Origin: Simplicispira metamorpha | GTDB taxonomy: Bacteria; Pseudomonadota; Gammaproteobacteria; Burkholderiales; Burkholderiaceae_C | Direction: 5' to 3' | NCBI RefSeq assembly: GCF_004341365.1 | Contig: NZ_SLXH01000001.1 | Location: 62,001-126,000 of the forward strand | DNA: 64,000 bases | In this document: in pieces, positions 18,612-27,603 of the stretch | How the letters are laid out: each line of letters starts with the position of its first letter | Position numbering within the stretch: the stretch's first letter is position 1 | Notes under the pieces: model-generated | Seen by the model: only the letters and a program-made list of their open reading frames with translations | Database searches by the model: none | What the model was told of the DNA's origin: nothing | Program-made: the position numbers and the translations under genes

Positions 18612-18648
18612 CGATGGCCTGGCTATACCCTGGCAGCCAGCGCAAAAA

Positions 18649-18713
18649 GCTATTCAATTAATAGCTGTTTACGCCCGTCCTACGGGGCCTGGAGGCCAAT
18701 TTGGCTTGATGCT
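18649..18713 (+). repeat. Interspersed repeat, copy 3
   Basis: Starts 37 bases after the channel-protein stop: AGCTATTCAATTAATAGCTG, then a core with GGGGCCTGGAGGCCAATTTGG. It is oriented like the upstream gene and lies between two convergent genes, close to the stop of the hemerythrin-GGDEF gene. Confidence 0.8.
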
Positions 18714-18715
18714 TC

Positions 18716-19864
18716 CTATTCGCCCACATCTGCCAGCACCCAGCGGTTGCGCCCGGCGCCCTTGGCGCGGTAGAGCGCGGCATCGGCGCTGGACACCAGG
18801 GCGCTGACGGCATCGGCCTCGGGCGGCACCTGGCTGGCCGCGCCCACGCTGACGGTGACATGGGGCGCCACATCCGACGCCCGGTGCTCCAGCGCCAGCG
18901 CGGCCACACCGGCCACCACGCGCTGGGCGACAGCGGCGGCGCCCTGGGCATCCGTGTCGGGCAGGATGACGGCCAGCTCCTCGCCGCCATAGCGTGCCAC
19001 CAAATCGGTGGTGCGCTGGGTGGCCTGCTGCACTGCGCGGGCCACGGCCTGCAAGCAGACATCACCGGCCTGATGGCCATAGCTGTCGTTGTAGCGCTTG
19101 AAGAAGTCCACGTCGATCATCAACAGGCCCAGCGGCGTTTGCCGGCGCACGGCAGCGGCGCAGGCCTGCGCCAGGCGGTCGTTGAAATACGCGCGGTTGG
19201 CAATTTGCAGCAGCCCGTCGGTGCGTGAAAACGCCTCCAGGCGCGTGTTGGCCTGCTGCAAATCGTCGTTGGCGCGGGCCAGCTCGCGGGTGCGCTGGGC
19301 CACGCGCTCTTCCAGGCGCAGGTTGGCCTGTGCCAGCTCGGTGTTCTGCGCCGACAGCACGTGGTAGAGCTTGCCAATCATTTTCAGCAGCGCCTGGGTG
19401 CCGTTGTCGTGGCCCAAAGTCTCCTGGTCAAAGGCCTGCGCGGCGGGTACGCCCTGGCGAATCAGCGCAATCTGGCGCGCCAGCGACTGGTCTATGCCCA
19501 GAATGTGCAGCCCCAGCCACGAGGTCAGAAAACCCACAAAGGTTTCTGCCGGATCGGCCATGTGGGCGCGCTGGCTCCACATGCTGTTGACCTGCGCCAC
19601 AAACTGGTGGTGCAGGCTGCGGTGCGCGGCCACATGGCGCTCATCCACGCCCTGGGCCTGCATCAGCGCTTCTTCATCGCGGAAGTGGTATTGCGTGTAG
19701 GCCACCAGGCGATCGAAGGTGTCGTTCAACACCACTTCGCGGCTGGCGTCGGACAAAAACAGCGAGCGGCTGAGCTCGTTGAACAAGTCCACCAGCGCGT
19801 GGTGCTGCTCGTCCACCTCGGGCAGGCCGGTGACAAAGTTCTGGTCCCAGACAAACGTATCCAT
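18716..19864 (-). CDS. Bacteriohemerythrin-GGDEF diguanylate cyclase (oxygen/redox sensor)
   Basis: 382 residues, no membrane segment. The N-terminal hemerythrin domain (about 1-130) keeps the full di-iron set: His21/22, His60, Glu64 (H-F-R-D-E), His77, His81, His120 and Asp125 (H-I-L-G-I-D). A coiled coil spans about 172-213. The GGDEF domain spans about 215-382 with active G-G-E-E-L (293-297) and the inhibitory site R-T-T-D (284-287). Characterised relatives (Bhr-DGC of Vibrio cholerae) change c-di-GMP synthesis with di-iron redox state, so this is an inferred O2 sensor. I chose the ATG at 19862-19864, where the conserved F-V-W-D-Q start lies; the upstream extension is basic and unsupported. 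Confidence 0.93.
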   Translation of the reverse strand: MDTFVWDQNFVTGLPEVDEQHHALVDLFNELSRSLFLSDASREVVLNDTFDRLVAYTQYHFRDEEALMQAQGVDERHVAAHRSLHHQFVAQVNSMWSQRAHMADPAETFVGFLTSWLGLHILGIDQSLARQIALIRQGVPAAQAFDQETLGHDNGTQALLKMIGKLYHVLSAQNTELAQANLRLEERVAQRTRELARANDDLQQANTRLEAFSRTDGLLQIANRAYFNDRLAQACAAAVRRQTPLGLLMIDVDFFKRYNDSYGHQAGDVCLQAVARAVQQATQRTTDLVARYGGEELAVILPDTDAQGAAAVAQRVVAGVAALALEHRASDVAPHVTVSVGAASQVPPEADAVSALVSSADAALYRAKGAGRNRWVLADVGE

Positions 19865-20000
19865 AGCGATTCCATCCCGTCTTTGTGCAATGGCCAGCGC
19901 GCCAGGCGCCAGCCCCTCCAGGGCCTGGTTGCGCCAGGCCAGCGCATTCACCCGGTGGCGGCCCCGCCACCTGCCTGCACACAGCACCCCTGCCCGCGCA

Positions 20001-20765
20001 TCACCCCAGCGCTTCGTGCAGCGCCAGCAGCGCCAGCGTCAGTTTGTGGCGCGGCTCCAGGTGAACCATGGGCAGGCTCTGCTGGTGCGACTCGCGCACC
20101 TTGACCGACGACGGCAGGTACGGTTGCAGCACCGGCAAGCCTTCGTCGATCAGCTCCTGCACCAGCCGCCGGGGCAAACTGGCGCGGGCCTGGAACTGGT
20201 TGACCACAATGCCCTTGACCTGCAAGTCGGGGTTGTGGTCGGCGCGGATTTCCTGCACGTTGGCCAGCAGCGTATAGAGCGCCTGGCGCGAGAAATCATC
20301 GCAGTCGAACGGAATGAGGCAGCCCGAGGCCCCCATCAGCGCCGAGCGGGTGTAGAAGTTCAGCGCCGGCGGCGTGTCGATGTAGATGCGGCCAAAGTCG
20401 GCGGCCAGCTGCTGCAAGCCCTCGCGCAGCTTGTAGATTTTGTGGCGCGATTCCAGCTTGGGCTGCAATTCATCGAGCAGCGGGCTGGACGCCATCAGGT
20501 GCAGGTTCTCGAACGGGGTGGGCACGACAAAATCGGCGGTCGGCACGGGCCGGAAGCTGAAGCTCAGCGTCTGCTCAAAAAACTGCGCCACGCTGGGCTG
20601 GTCGGGCGCAGGGGCGCCGCCCAGCAGGTAGGCACTGGAGTTGCCTTGCGGGTCGAGGTCGATCACCAGGGTGCGCAGGCCCTGGCTGGCGCTGATGGCG
20701 GCCAGGTTGCAGGTGATGGTGGATTTGCCCACCCCCCCTTTCTGGTTGAAAACGACGAGCGGCAT
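20001..20765 (-). CDS. ParA/Soj-family ATPase, no ParB partner nearby
   Basis: 254 residues. The deviant Walker A motif K-G-G-V-G-K-S-T is at 9-16, with [10 protein letters not shown] near 40 and a Walker B-like I-Y-I-D-T-P-P near 125. ParA/MinD ATPases dimerise on ATP and use DNA or membrane as a scaffold to place plasmids, chromosomes or protein clusters. There is no parB, centromere-like repeat, gid genes or replication gene around it, so it is an orphan; chemotaxis or c-di-GMP machinery positioning is one possibility. CCTCC/AAGGAA precedes the ATG at 20763-20765. It lies 136 bases after the hemerythrin-GGDEF gene on the same strand and diverges from queA. Confidence 0.85.
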   Translation of the reverse strand: MPLVVFNQKGGVGKSTITCNLAAISASQGLRTLVIDLDPQGNSSAYLLGGAPAPDQPSVAQFFEQTLSFSFRPVPTADFVVPTPFENLHLMASSPLLDELQPKLESRHKIYKLREGLQQLAADFGRIYIDTPPALNFYTRSALMGASGCLIPFDCDDFSRQALYTLLANVQEIRADHNPDLQVKGIVVNQFQARASLPRRLVQELIDEGLPVLQPYLPSSVKVRESHQQSLPMVHLEPRHKLTLALLALHEALG

Positions 20766-20982
20766 GGAGGTTCCTTGTGGCGAGGCAGCGTGCAGAGGAG
20801 CAAAACAGAAAAAAACCGGGCCACACCCCCCGGTGCGGCCTGCGGCAGGCAGGCGATTATGGGACACCCGCCGTGGGACAATCGCGCCCCGTACCCCTGC
20901 GCCCGCCACCACGCCACACGCACTGCGTGCCTGGCGCGCGTTTTTTCTGCCTTGGCCCGGGCCTGTCCAGCCCTCAAGCACC

Positions 20983-22074
20983 ATGACCGCTACGCCTGCC
21001 CCCTTCACCCTCAGCGATTTCGATTTTTCCCTGCCCCCCGAGCTGATTGCCCAGCACCCCGCGCCCGAGCGCAGCGCCTCGCGCCTGCTCGATGGCCGCG
21101 CGGCCCAGCCCGCCGACCGCATCTTCAAAGAGCTTCCCGGCCTGCTGCGCGCAGGCGATTTGCTGGTGTTCAATGACACCCGCGTGCTCAAGGCGCGGCT
21201 GTTTGGCGAGAAAGACAGCGGCGGCAAGCTCGAACTGCTGATCGAGCGTGTGCTCGATGGCGCCGAGGTGGTGGCCCACCTGAAGGTGAGCAAAAAGCCC
21301 CTGCCCGGCGCGCGCATCCACCTGGCCGGCGGCCTGCACCAGGGCGGCTTTGAGGCCACGCTGCTGGGCCGCTACCCCGACGAAGACGGCCCGCTGTTTC
21401 GCTTTGCGCTGCGCGGCGCGGCGGGCGAATCGCCCTGGGAGCTGATGGAGCGCCACGGCCACCTGCCGCTGCCGCCGTACATCGAGCGCCAGCAAAACCA
21501 GGCCCACGACCCCGACGAGGCCGAAGACGCCCAGCGCTACCAGACCGTGTTTGCCCGCGCCCCCGGCGCCGTGGCCGCACCCACGGCCGCGCTGCACTTT
21601 GACGAGGGCGTGCTGGCCGACCTGGCCGCGCGCGGCATTGAGACCGCCAGCGTCACGCTGCACGTGGGCGCAGGCACCTTCCAGCCCGTGAAGACGGAAA
21701 ACCTGGCCGAGCACCAGATGCACAGCGAGTGGTACGACGTGCCCCTGGCCACACTGGCTGCCCTGGAGCGCTGCCGCCAGCGCGGTGGCCGCGTGGTGGC
21801 CGTGGGCACGACCACCGTGCGCACGCTTGAATCCTGGGCGCGCAGCGGCCAGACCTCGGGCGACACCAATATCTTCATCACGCCGGGCTTTGATTTTCAG
21901 GTGGTGGACGTGCTGCTGACCAACTTCCACCTGCCCAAAAGCACGCTGATGATGCTGGTGAGCGCCTTTGCCGGGTATGTGCCGGTGATGGGGCTGTACC
22001 GCTACGCCATCGCGCGCGGGTACCGCTTCTTCAGCTATGGCGATGCCATGCTGCTGGAGCGTGCCAAGGGCTGA
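20983..22074 (+). CDS. queA: QueA: S-adenosylmethionine:tRNA ribosyltransferase-isomerase
   Basis: 363 residues. QueA moves the ribosyl part of SAM to 7-aminomethyl-7-deazaguanine in tRNA, making epoxyqueuosine at position 34. Family landmarks: [14 protein letters not shown] near the start, [12 protein letters not shown], the [10 protein letters not shown] segment, [18 protein letters not shown], the G-T-T-T-V-R-T-L-E block, and the C-terminal F-F-S-Y-G-D-A-M-L. Start at the ATG where homology begins. It is transcribed away from parA and converges on trpB across a repeat copy. No tgt is visible downstream. Confidence 0.97.
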   Translation: MTATPAPFTLSDFDFSLPPELIAQHPAPERSASRLLDGRAAQPADRIFKELPGLLRAGDLLVFNDTRVLKARLFGEKDSGGKLELLIERVLDGAEVVAHLKVSKKPLPGARIHLAGGLHQGGFEATLLGRYPDEDGPLFRFALRGAAGESPWELMERHGHLPLPPYIERQQNQAHDPDEAEDAQRYQTVFARAPGAVAAPTAALHFDEGVLADLAARGIETASVTLHVGAGTFQPVKTENLAEHQMHSEWYDVPLATLAALERCRQRGGRVVAVGTTTVRTLESWARSGQTSGDTNIFITPGFDFQVVDVLLTNFHLPKSTLMMLVSAFAGYVPVMGLYRYAIARGYRFFSYGDAMLLERAKG

Positions 22075-22082
22075 GGATTTTG

Positions 22083-22139
22083 GGTATTTTGGGCCTCCAG
22101 CGCTTGCTGGACGGGCGCTGGCAGCTATCTATTTTGAAG
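22083..22139 (-). repeat. Interspersed repeat, copy 4
   Basis: Reverse orientation: on the minus strand it reads CAAAATAGATAGCTGCCAGCGC ... AGCGCTGGAGGCCC AAAATACC (spaces only mark the parts). It lies 50 bases past the trpB stop, in the trpB direction, between convergent queA and trpB. GGCAGCT (22120-22126) and AGCTGCC (22138-22144) form a further inverted repeat. Confidence 0.85.
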
Positions 22140-22188
22140 CTGCCACCAGCACCCATGGTGGCCGGGGATGTGCTCTACAGAACCCCGG

Positions 22189-23388
22189 TTACAGCCCCAG
22201 ATGCTGGGCCACGAAATCCGCATCCTTGTCACCGCGCCCCGAGAGGTTGACCAGGATGGTCTGCTCGGGCGCCATGGTCTTGGCCACCTTCATGGCATAG
22301 GCCACGGCGTGGGCGCTCTCCAGCGCGGGGATGATGCCCTCGGTGCGCGACAGCACCATGAACGCATCCAGGCACTCGTCGTCGGTGATGGACTCGTACT
22401 GCACGCGGCCAATGTCTTTCAGGTGGCAGTGCTGCGGGCCCACACCAGGGTAGTCCAGCCCCGAGGCGATGGAATACACCGGCAGCGGCTCGCCCTGCGC
22501 GTCTTGCAGCGTGTAGCAGGCAAAACCGTGGATGGCCCCTTTGGTGCCGCGCGCCATGGTGGCGGCGTGGTCGGGCGTGTCCAGCCCCCGGCCTGCGGGC
22601 TCCACGCCCACCAGCTGCACCGCGTCGTCAGGCAAAAATTCGGTGAAGATGCCCATGGCGTTGGAGCCACCGCCCACGCACGCCACCACCATGTCGGGCA
22701 GGCGGCCATGTTGGGCCAGGCACTGAGCGCGTGCCTCGCGCCCGACGATGCTCTGGAAGTCGCGCACCATCTTCGGAAACGGGTGCGGCCCCACCACCGA
22801 ACCGATGGCGTAGAAGAAGTTGACGGGGTCTTTCAGGTACTCCTCGAACGCGCTGTCCACCGCGTCTTTCAGCGTGCGCGTACCGCGCGACACCGGCACC
22901 AGCTTGCAGCCCAGAATCTTCATCTTGGTGACGTTGGGGTGCTCTTTGGCGATGTCGATCTCGCCCATGTGGATTTCGCAGTCAATGCCCACCAGCGCGC
23001 AGGCCGAGGCCAGCGCCACGCCGTGCTGACCCGCGCCGGTTTCGGCCAGCACCTTGGTCTTGCCCATGTGCTTGGCCAGCAGCGCCTCGCCCAGGCAGTG
23101 GTTGATCTTGTGCGCGCCGGTGTGGTTGAGGTCTTCGCGCTTGAGTACGATGCGCGCGCCGCCCTGGCGCTGCGACAGCCGCTTGGCATGAAAAATCGGG
23201 CTGGGGCGGCCCACATAGTGGGCGTACAGCTCGGCCAGCTCGTCCTGGAAGGCCGCCGTCTGGCGCACCTGGTCGTAGGCGGTGTTGATGTCGTCCATCA
23301 CGGCCTTGAGTTCTGGCGGAATCAGCTGGCCGCCGTACTCGCCAAAGTAGCCCTGGCTGTCGGGCATGTCCAAAAATGTGCGATCCAT
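22189..23388 (-). CDS. trpB: Tryptophan synthase beta chain (divergent, no trpA beside it)
   Basis: 399 residues from the ATG at 23386-23388, which has AGGAGA upstream. TrpB condenses indole and serine on PLP. Visible: the PLP lysine in N-H-T-G-A-H-K, the catalytic Glu in A-E-T-G-A-G-Q-H-G, the phosphate loop [10 protein letters not shown] and the C-terminal S-G-R-G-D-K-D. It begins [14 protein letters not shown] and has A-K-E-H where TrpA-coupled enzymes usually have a V-x-R-Q segment, so it may be a second TrpB rather than the trpFBA-operon copy. trpA and trpF are not in this window. It lies 122 bases downstream of ung. Confidence 0.9.
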   Translation of the reverse strand: MDRTFLDMPDSQGYFGEYGGQLIPPELKAVMDDINTAYDQVRQTAAFQDELAELYAHYVGRPSPIFHAKRLSQRQGGARIVLKREDLNHTGAHKINHCLGEALLAKHMGKTKVLAETGAGQHGVALASACALVGIDCEIHMGEIDIAKEHPNVTKMKILGCKLVPVSRGTRTLKDAVDSAFEEYLKDPVNFFYAIGSVVGPHPFPKMVRDFQSIVGREARAQCLAQHGRLPDMVVACVGGGSNAMGIFTEFLPDDAVQLVGVEPAGRGLDTPDHAATMARGTKGAIHGFACYTLQDAQGEPLPVYSIASGLDYPGVGPQHCHLKDIGRVQYESITDDECLDAFMVLSRTEGIIPALESAHAVAYAMKVAKTMAPEQTILVNLSGRGDKDADFVAQHLGL

Positions 23389-23510
23389 GGGTGTCTCCTG
23401 GGGGGTGGTGAAATGCAAGCGCGCATTGTCACGCAGCGGCTTTCAGCACCCTTGCACCACGCTGCGTGGCCCATGCGCGTGCCGATTGCCCGTGGGGCGT
23501 TGGCGCGGTG

Positions 23511-24239
23511 CTAGGCGTGCGCCAGCCGAAACGCCCGCGCCTGGCCAAAATGCCCGCAGCCAATGAACGGCACCGGCGGGCGCAGCGCAGACAGCGGCGA
23601 GGGGTGGTTGGCGCACAGCACCAGATGGCCCCGGTCGGCCGGAATCACCACCCGCTTGGATTGCGCGTGCGCCCCCCACAGCATGAACACCACGGGCCGC
23701 GGCCCCTGCGCCACCTGGCGGATGACGGCATCGGTCAGCCGCTCCCAGCCCCGGCCTGCGTGGCTGGCGGGCTGGCCCTCTTCCACCGTCAGGCAGGTGT
23801 TGAGCAGCAGCACGCCGTTTTGCGCCCACTTGACCAGGCTGCCGCCGGGCTGCGGAAACGCCGGGGGCGGTGTGCCCAGATCGCGCTGCAATTCCTTGAA
23901 GATGTTGCGCAGCGACGGCGGCAGCGCCACACCCGGCGCTACCGAGAACGCCAGCCCCTCGGCCTGGCCGCGCCCGTGGTAGGGGTCTTGGCCGAGGATG
24001 ACCACGCGCACGCTTTCAGGCGGCGTCAGTTCCAGCGCGCGCAGGGGCCGGGGCGGAAAGATGCTGGCCCCGGCCTGCAAGCGCGCCTGCAAAAAGGCGA
24101 GCAGCTGGTGCCCCTCGGTGCTGGCAAAAAAGCCGTCCACCAGCGGTTGCCAGCCGCTGGCCACGGGCCAATCGGCGGGGTCAGCGCTCTGGAGTTGCGC
24201 CGCGTTCGGGGGATTTGTCCATTCAGTCATCAGCGTCAT
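23511..24239 (-). CDS. ung: Ung: uracil-DNA glycosylase
   Basis: 242 residues. Family 1 UDG removes uracil from DNA to start base-excision repair. Motif A is G-Q-D-P-Y-H-G (catalytic Asp and activating His), preceded by V-V-I-L-G. The uracil-recognition strand gives L-L-L-N-T-C-L-T-V, and the minor-groove loop is H-P-S-P-L-S-A. All catalytic features are present. The start may be 24239 or the ATG three codons on (24230, M-T-E-W); neither is decisive. It lies between trpC and trpB on the same strand, 89 bases after the trpC stop across a repeat copy. Confidence 0.97.
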   Translation of the reverse strand: MTLMTEWTNPPNAAQLQSADPADWPVASGWQPLVDGFFASTEGHQLLAFLQARLQAGASIFPPRPLRALELTPPESVRVVILGQDPYHGRGQAEGLAFSVAPGVALPPSLRNIFKELQRDLGTPPPAFPQPGGSLVKWAQNGVLLLNTCLTVEEGQPASHAGRGWERLTDAVIRQVAQGPRPVVFMLWGAHAQSKRVVIPADRGHLVLCANHPSPLSALRPPVPFIGCGHFGQARAFRLAHA

Positions 24240-24260
24240 CCAAAACCAATGCAGGGAGGG

Positions 24261-24330
24261 CCGATTTTTAAGCCAAAACGGCCCTCAGCGCCCGCCAGAT
24301 ATGCGCCAGCAGCTATTATTTTGATAGTTC
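24261..24330 (-). repeat. Interspersed repeat, copy 5
   Basis: The minus-strand reading starts directly at the trpC stop (TGAACTATCAAAATAATAGC), continues GCTGCTGGCGC ... GGGCGCTGAGGGCCGTTTTGG, and ends before ung. It is oriented like trpC. Confidence 0.85.
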
Positions 24331-25129
24331 AGGCGAACAGCTCGGCCAGCGCCAGGCCCGGCTCGGGCGCGCGCATGAACGCCTCGCCCACCAAAAAGGC
24401 GTGGACGTCGGCATCGCGCATGCGCTGCACATCGGCGCGCGTCAAAATGCCCGACTCCGTGACCAGCAGGCGGTCGGCGGGCACGTGCTTTTGCAAGTCC
24501 AGCGTGGTTTGCAGGCTGACCTCAAAGCTGCGCAGGTCGCGGTTGTTGATGCCGATCAGCGGCGTTTTCAATTTCAGCGCGCGCTCCAGCTCGGCGCCGT
24601 CGTGGACTTCCACCAGCACGGCCATGTCCAGGCTGCGGGCAATGGCCTCGAAGTCGCGCATTTGCGCATCGTCCAGGCAGGCGGCGATCAAGAGCACCGC
24701 GTCAGCGCCCATGGCGCGCGACTCATACACCTGGTAGGCATCGACCAGAAAGTCTTTGCGCAGCACCGGCAGCTGGCAGCTGGCACGCGCCTGCTTCAAA
24801 TAATCGATTTGCCCCTGAAAAAACTGCTTGTCGGTCAGCACCGACAGGCAGGCGGCGCTGACCTGGCCGTTGCCCTCGGCGTAGCTTTGCGCGATGTCGG
24901 CGGGCTCAAAGTCTTCGCGGATCACGCCTTTGCTGGGGCTGGCTTTCTTGATTTCAGCAATCACGGCGGCCTGACCGGCGGCGATTTTGGCGCGCAGGGC
25001 GCCGACAAAATCGCGCGTCAGCACGCGGCTTTCGGCGTCGGCGCGCATGGCCTCCAGCGACTTGCGCTTTTGCGCTGCGGCCACTTCCTGCACTTTGACT
25101 TCGCAAATTTTTTTCAGAATATCGGACAT
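24329..25129 (-). CDS. trpC: TrpC: indole-3-glycerol phosphate synthase
   Basis: 266 residues, a single (beta/alpha)8 barrel, not fused to TrpF. It closes the indole ring from CdRP. Landmarks: [12 protein letters not shown] (catalytic Lys and substrate loop), [17 protein letters not shown] (catalytic Lys), L-I-A-A-C-L, G-I-N-N-R-D-L and V-T-E-S-G-I. Complete. It is the last gene of the trpE-aroQ-trpG-trpD-small protein-trpC series, 85 bases after the small membrane protein gene. Confidence 0.98.
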   Translation of the reverse strand: MSDILKKICEVKVQEVAAAQKRKSLEAMRADAESRVLTRDFVGALRAKIAAGQAAVIAEIKKASPSKGVIREDFEPADIAQSYAEGNGQVSAACLSVLTDKQFFQGQIDYLKQARASCQLPVLRKDFLVDAYQVYESRAMGADAVLLIAACLDDAQMRDFEAIARSLDMAVLVEVHDGAELERALKLKTPLIGINNRDLRSFEVSLQTTLDLQKHVPADRLLVTESGILTRADVQRMRDADVHAFLVGEAFMRAPEPGLALAELFA

Positions 25130-25214
25130 GGTTTTTTCCTGGTGGCTGCGCGCGGGGGCCGGGCGCAGCGGGGTGGCGGGTGGGGAGGCTGGCAGCGGCG
25201 CGCGCTGCCAGCGC

Positions 25215-25481
25215 TCAATCGGGGGTGGATGCGGCAGGTGCCGCAGCGGTGGCAGTGGCGGCGGTTGCAGCGGTTGCAGCAGTGGCGGACGGTGCCGGTG
25301 GTGTGGCCACGGCAGCAGCGGCAGGCGCAGCAGGTGCAGGCGCCGCCTCGGGGGCGGGCGCGCGCACCACTTTCATGATGGTGTGGTGCATCACCGCACC
25401 CACCACGATGAACAGCAGCGAGATGCCCAGCACGATCCAGGTGCCGGCGTCGTGCCAAATGGGGGCGTCGAGCAGGCTCAT
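25215..25481 (-). CDS. Small single-span membrane protein within the trp operon
   Basis: 88 residues from the ATG at 25479-25481, which has AAGGAG at good distance. A short polar head ([11 protein letters not shown]) precedes one membrane helix at about 12-34 ([17 protein letters not shown]). The rest is a low-complexity Ala/Pro/Thr tail with repeated A-T-A-A motifs, probably cytoplasmic or periplasmic and disordered. I recognise no family. The strong ribosome site and tight position 22 bases after trpD and before trpC support a real gene. The role is unknown; a membrane anchor for the pathway enzymes or an unrelated passenger are both possible. Confidence 0.7.
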   Translation of the reverse strand: MSLLDAPIWHDAGTWIVLGISLLFIVVGAVMHHTIMKVVRAPAPEAAPAPAAPAAAAVATPPAPSATAATAATAATATAAAPAASTPD

Positions 25482-25503
25482 GGTGTGCTCCTTGCTGCCG
25501 GGG

Positions 25504-26550
25504 TCAGGCGGTGGTGGCCGCAGCGGCCAGGGCCTGGGTGCGTGCCACCAGCGCGTCGAGTTTGGCGCGGGCAGCGCCGCTGTCGATGGCCTGCTGCGCG
25601 CGCGCCAGGCCCTCGGCAATGCTGGGCACCACGTTGCCCGCGTACAGCGCAGCGCCCGCGTTCAGGCAGACGATGTCGCGCGCCGGGCCGCTGGCACCGG
25701 CCAGCACGCCCAGCAGCATGGCTTTGGACTCCTCGGGGTTCTCGACCTTCAGTGAGCGGGTGCTGGCCATGGGCAGGCCGAAGTCCTCGGGGTGGATTTC
25801 GTACTCGCGCACGGCGCCGTCTTTCAACTCGCCCACCAGGGTGCTGGCGCCCAGGCTGATTTCATCGAGTCCGTCGCGGCCATAGACCACCAGCGCGTGC
25901 TCGGCGCCCAGGCGTTGCAGCGCACGCACCTGGATGCCCACCAGGTCTTCGTGGAACACGCCCATCAGGATGTTGGGCGCGCTGGCCGGGTTGGTCAGCG
26001 GCCCCAGGATGTTGAACAGCGTGCGCACGCCCAGCTCTTTGCGCACGGGCGCCACGTTTTTCATGGCCGGGTGGTGGTTGGGCGCAAACATGAAACCGAT
26101 ACCCACCTCGGCAATGCAGCGCGCAATCTGCCCGGGCGTGAGGTTGATGTGGATGCCCAGCGCCTCCATGGCGTCGGCGCTGCCGCTTTTGCTGCTGACG
26201 CTGCGCCCACCGTGCTTGCTGACCTTGCCGCCCGCTGCCGCGATCACGAAGGTGGCGCAGGTGGAGATGTTGAAGGTGTTGGCGCCGTCGCCGCCCGTGC
26301 CCACGATGTCCACCAGGTGCGTGGCATCTTGCACCGCCACCTTGGTGGAGAACTCGCGCATCACCTGCGCGGCGGCGGTGATTTCACCGATGGTTTCTTT
26401 TTTCACGCGCAGGCCGGTCACGATGGCCGCTGTCATCACCGGCGAGAGTTCGCCGCGCATGATCATGCGCATCAGGTGCAGCATTTCGTCGTGGAAGATT
26501 TCGCGGTGCTCGATGGTGCGTTGCAGCGCTTCCTGGGGGGTGATGGACAT
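25504..26550 (-). CDS. trpD: TrpD: anthranilate phosphoribosyltransferase
   Basis: 348 residues. Transfers the phosphoribosyl group of PRPP to anthranilate. The PRPP loop [17 protein letters not shown] is near 82-98, the second glycine-rich segment is [15 protein letters not shown], and [19 protein letters not shown] is the anthranilate-binding region. Complete; not fused to TrpG. It follows trpG after 139 bases containing repeat copy 6. Confidence 0.98.
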   Translation of the reverse strand: MSITPQEALQRTIEHREIFHDEMLHLMRMIMRGELSPVMTAAIVTGLRVKKETIGEITAAAQVMREFSTKVAVQDATHLVDIVGTGGDGANTFNISTCATFVIAAAGGKVSKHGGRSVSSKSGSADAMEALGIHINLTPGQIARCIAEVGIGFMFAPNHHPAMKNVAPVRKELGVRTLFNILGPLTNPASAPNILMGVFHEDLVGIQVRALQRLGAEHALVVYGRDGLDEISLGASTLVGELKDGAVREYEIHPEDFGLPMASTRSLKVENPEESKAMLLGVLAGASGPARDIVCLNAGAALYAGNVVPSIAEGLARAQQAIDSGAARAKLDALVARTQALAAAATTA

Positions 26551-26577
26551 GGGGCCTCCGCCAAAAATTTACAGTGT

Positions 26578-26627
26578 TTCAGGGCTCTAAGGCTGATGGA
26601 GCCTGCGCGAGCAGCTATCAAATGAGA
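26578..26627 (-). repeat. Interspersed repeat, copy 6 (diverged)
   Basis: On the minus strand: CATTTGATAGCTGCTCGCGC followed by a degenerate right half (AGAGCCCTGAAAC). It lies 63 bases after the trpG stop in the trpG direction, between trpG and trpD, so it is inside the operon. Confidence 0.6.
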
Positions 26628-26689
26628 TGCACCCTGCGGTGGGCGCACGGCGCAAAGCACCGGCACCCGCGCGGGGCAACACGCCGCCC

Positions 26690-27277
26690 TCAGGCGCTGC
26701 GCGGCTCCAGAAAGTTTTTCAGCATGGCGTGGCCGTGCTCGGTCAGGATGCTCTCGGGGTGGAACTGCACGCCTTCGATGTCCAGCGTTTTGTGGCGCAC
26801 GCCCATGATTTCGCCATCGTCCGTCCAGGCGGTGATCTCCAGGCAGTCGGGGCAGGTGGCGCGCTCAATGGCCAGCGAGTGGTAGCGGTTCACGGTGAAC
26901 TGCGGCGGCAGTCCGGCAAACACGCCCTGCTGCGTGGTGGTGATGACGCTGGTCTTGCCGTGCATGAGCTGCTGCGCCCGCACGATCTTGCCGCCAAACG
27001 CCGCACCAATGCTCTGGTGGCCCAGGCACACGCCCAAAATGGGCAGCTGGCCCGCAAAGTGCTGTATCGCCGCCACCGAGATACCCGCCTCGGCTGGCGA
27101 GCACGGCCCGGGCGAGATGACCAGGCGGTCAAGCTGCCCGGCGTCCAGCCGCGCCTGGATGTCGGCCACGGTGATTTCGTCGTTGCGATACACCTGCACC
27201 TGCGCGCCCAGCTCACCAAAATACTGGACGATGTTGTAGGTAAAGCTGTCGTAGTTATCGACCATCAAGAGTTTCAT
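26690..27277 (-). CDS. trpG: TrpG: anthranilate synthase glutaminase subunit
   Basis: 195 residues, class I glutamine amidotransferase. It starts [11 protein letters not shown]. It has S-P-G-P (oxyanion side), the nucleophile in G-V-C-L-G-H-Q, V-N-R-Y-H-S-L near 130 (TrpG type; PabA is usually related) and the catalytic pair in V-Q-F-H-P-E-S. It supplies ammonia to TrpE and may also serve 4-amino-4-deoxychorismate synthesis, as in other bacteria with one such subunit. The ATG overlaps the chorismate mutase stop by four bases, showing translational coupling. Confidence 0.97.
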   Translation of the reverse strand: MKLLMVDNYDSFTYNIVQYFGELGAQVQVYRNDEITVADIQARLDAGQLDRLVISPGPCSPAEAGISVAAIQHFAGQLPILGVCLGHQSIGAAFGGKIVRAQQLMHGKTSVITTTQQGVFAGLPPQFTVNRYHSLAIERATCPDCLEITAWTDDGEIMGVRHKTLDIEGVQFHPESILTEHGHAMLKNFLEPRSA

Positions 27278-27603
27278 GGCTGCTCTCCTTGGGGCGCGCG
27301 CAGGCGGGCAAATTCGCGGTGCTCTTGGGCGATGGAATGCTCCATCAGGCTGCGGTAGATGGCCTCGATCACGTCGGGCGCGCCGCCGTGCAGTGCGGTG
27401 CTGGCACGCACGCGCTGCACGATGGCTTCGATGCGCTCCTCGTCGCGCACCTGGGCGGCGTCTTGCTTGATGCGCGCGGCCTGCGTCATATAGCCGGTGC
27501 GCTGCACCAACAGGGGCACCAGGATGTCGTCCAGGGCGTCGATGTGGCGGCGCACGTCTTGCATGGTGGTGCAGTGCTGCACGTTGTCGATGGCGCGGGT
27601 CAT
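27274..27603 (-). CDS. Monofunctional AroQ-type chorismate mutase inside the trp operon
   Basis: 109 residues from the ATG at 27601-27603. All-helical AroQ fold. [11 protein letters not shown] near 17-27 and V-Q-R at 33-35 give the two arginines spaced as in E. coli CM (18 and 35 here, 11 and 28 there), with a Lys at 46 (A-R-I-K) and R-D-E-E-R near 53-57. It converts chorismate to prephenate for Phe/Tyr. It overlaps trpE upstream and trpG downstream by ATGA at both ends, placing the competing chorismate branch between the two anthranilate synthase subunits. No signal peptide, so it is cytoplasmic. It has no prephenate dehydratase domain. Confidence 0.88.
   Translation of the reverse strand: MTRAIDNVQHCTTMQDVRRHIDALDDILVPLLVQRTGYMTQAARIKQDAAQVRDEERIEAIVQRVRASTALHGGAPDVIEAIYRSLMEHSIAQEHREFARLRAPQGEQP

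Noticed and set aside
20001-20765. Plasmid or second-replicon signal from the ParA gene
   Set aside because: No ParB, replication initiator or iteron-like repeats; neighbours are chromosomal housekeeping genes.
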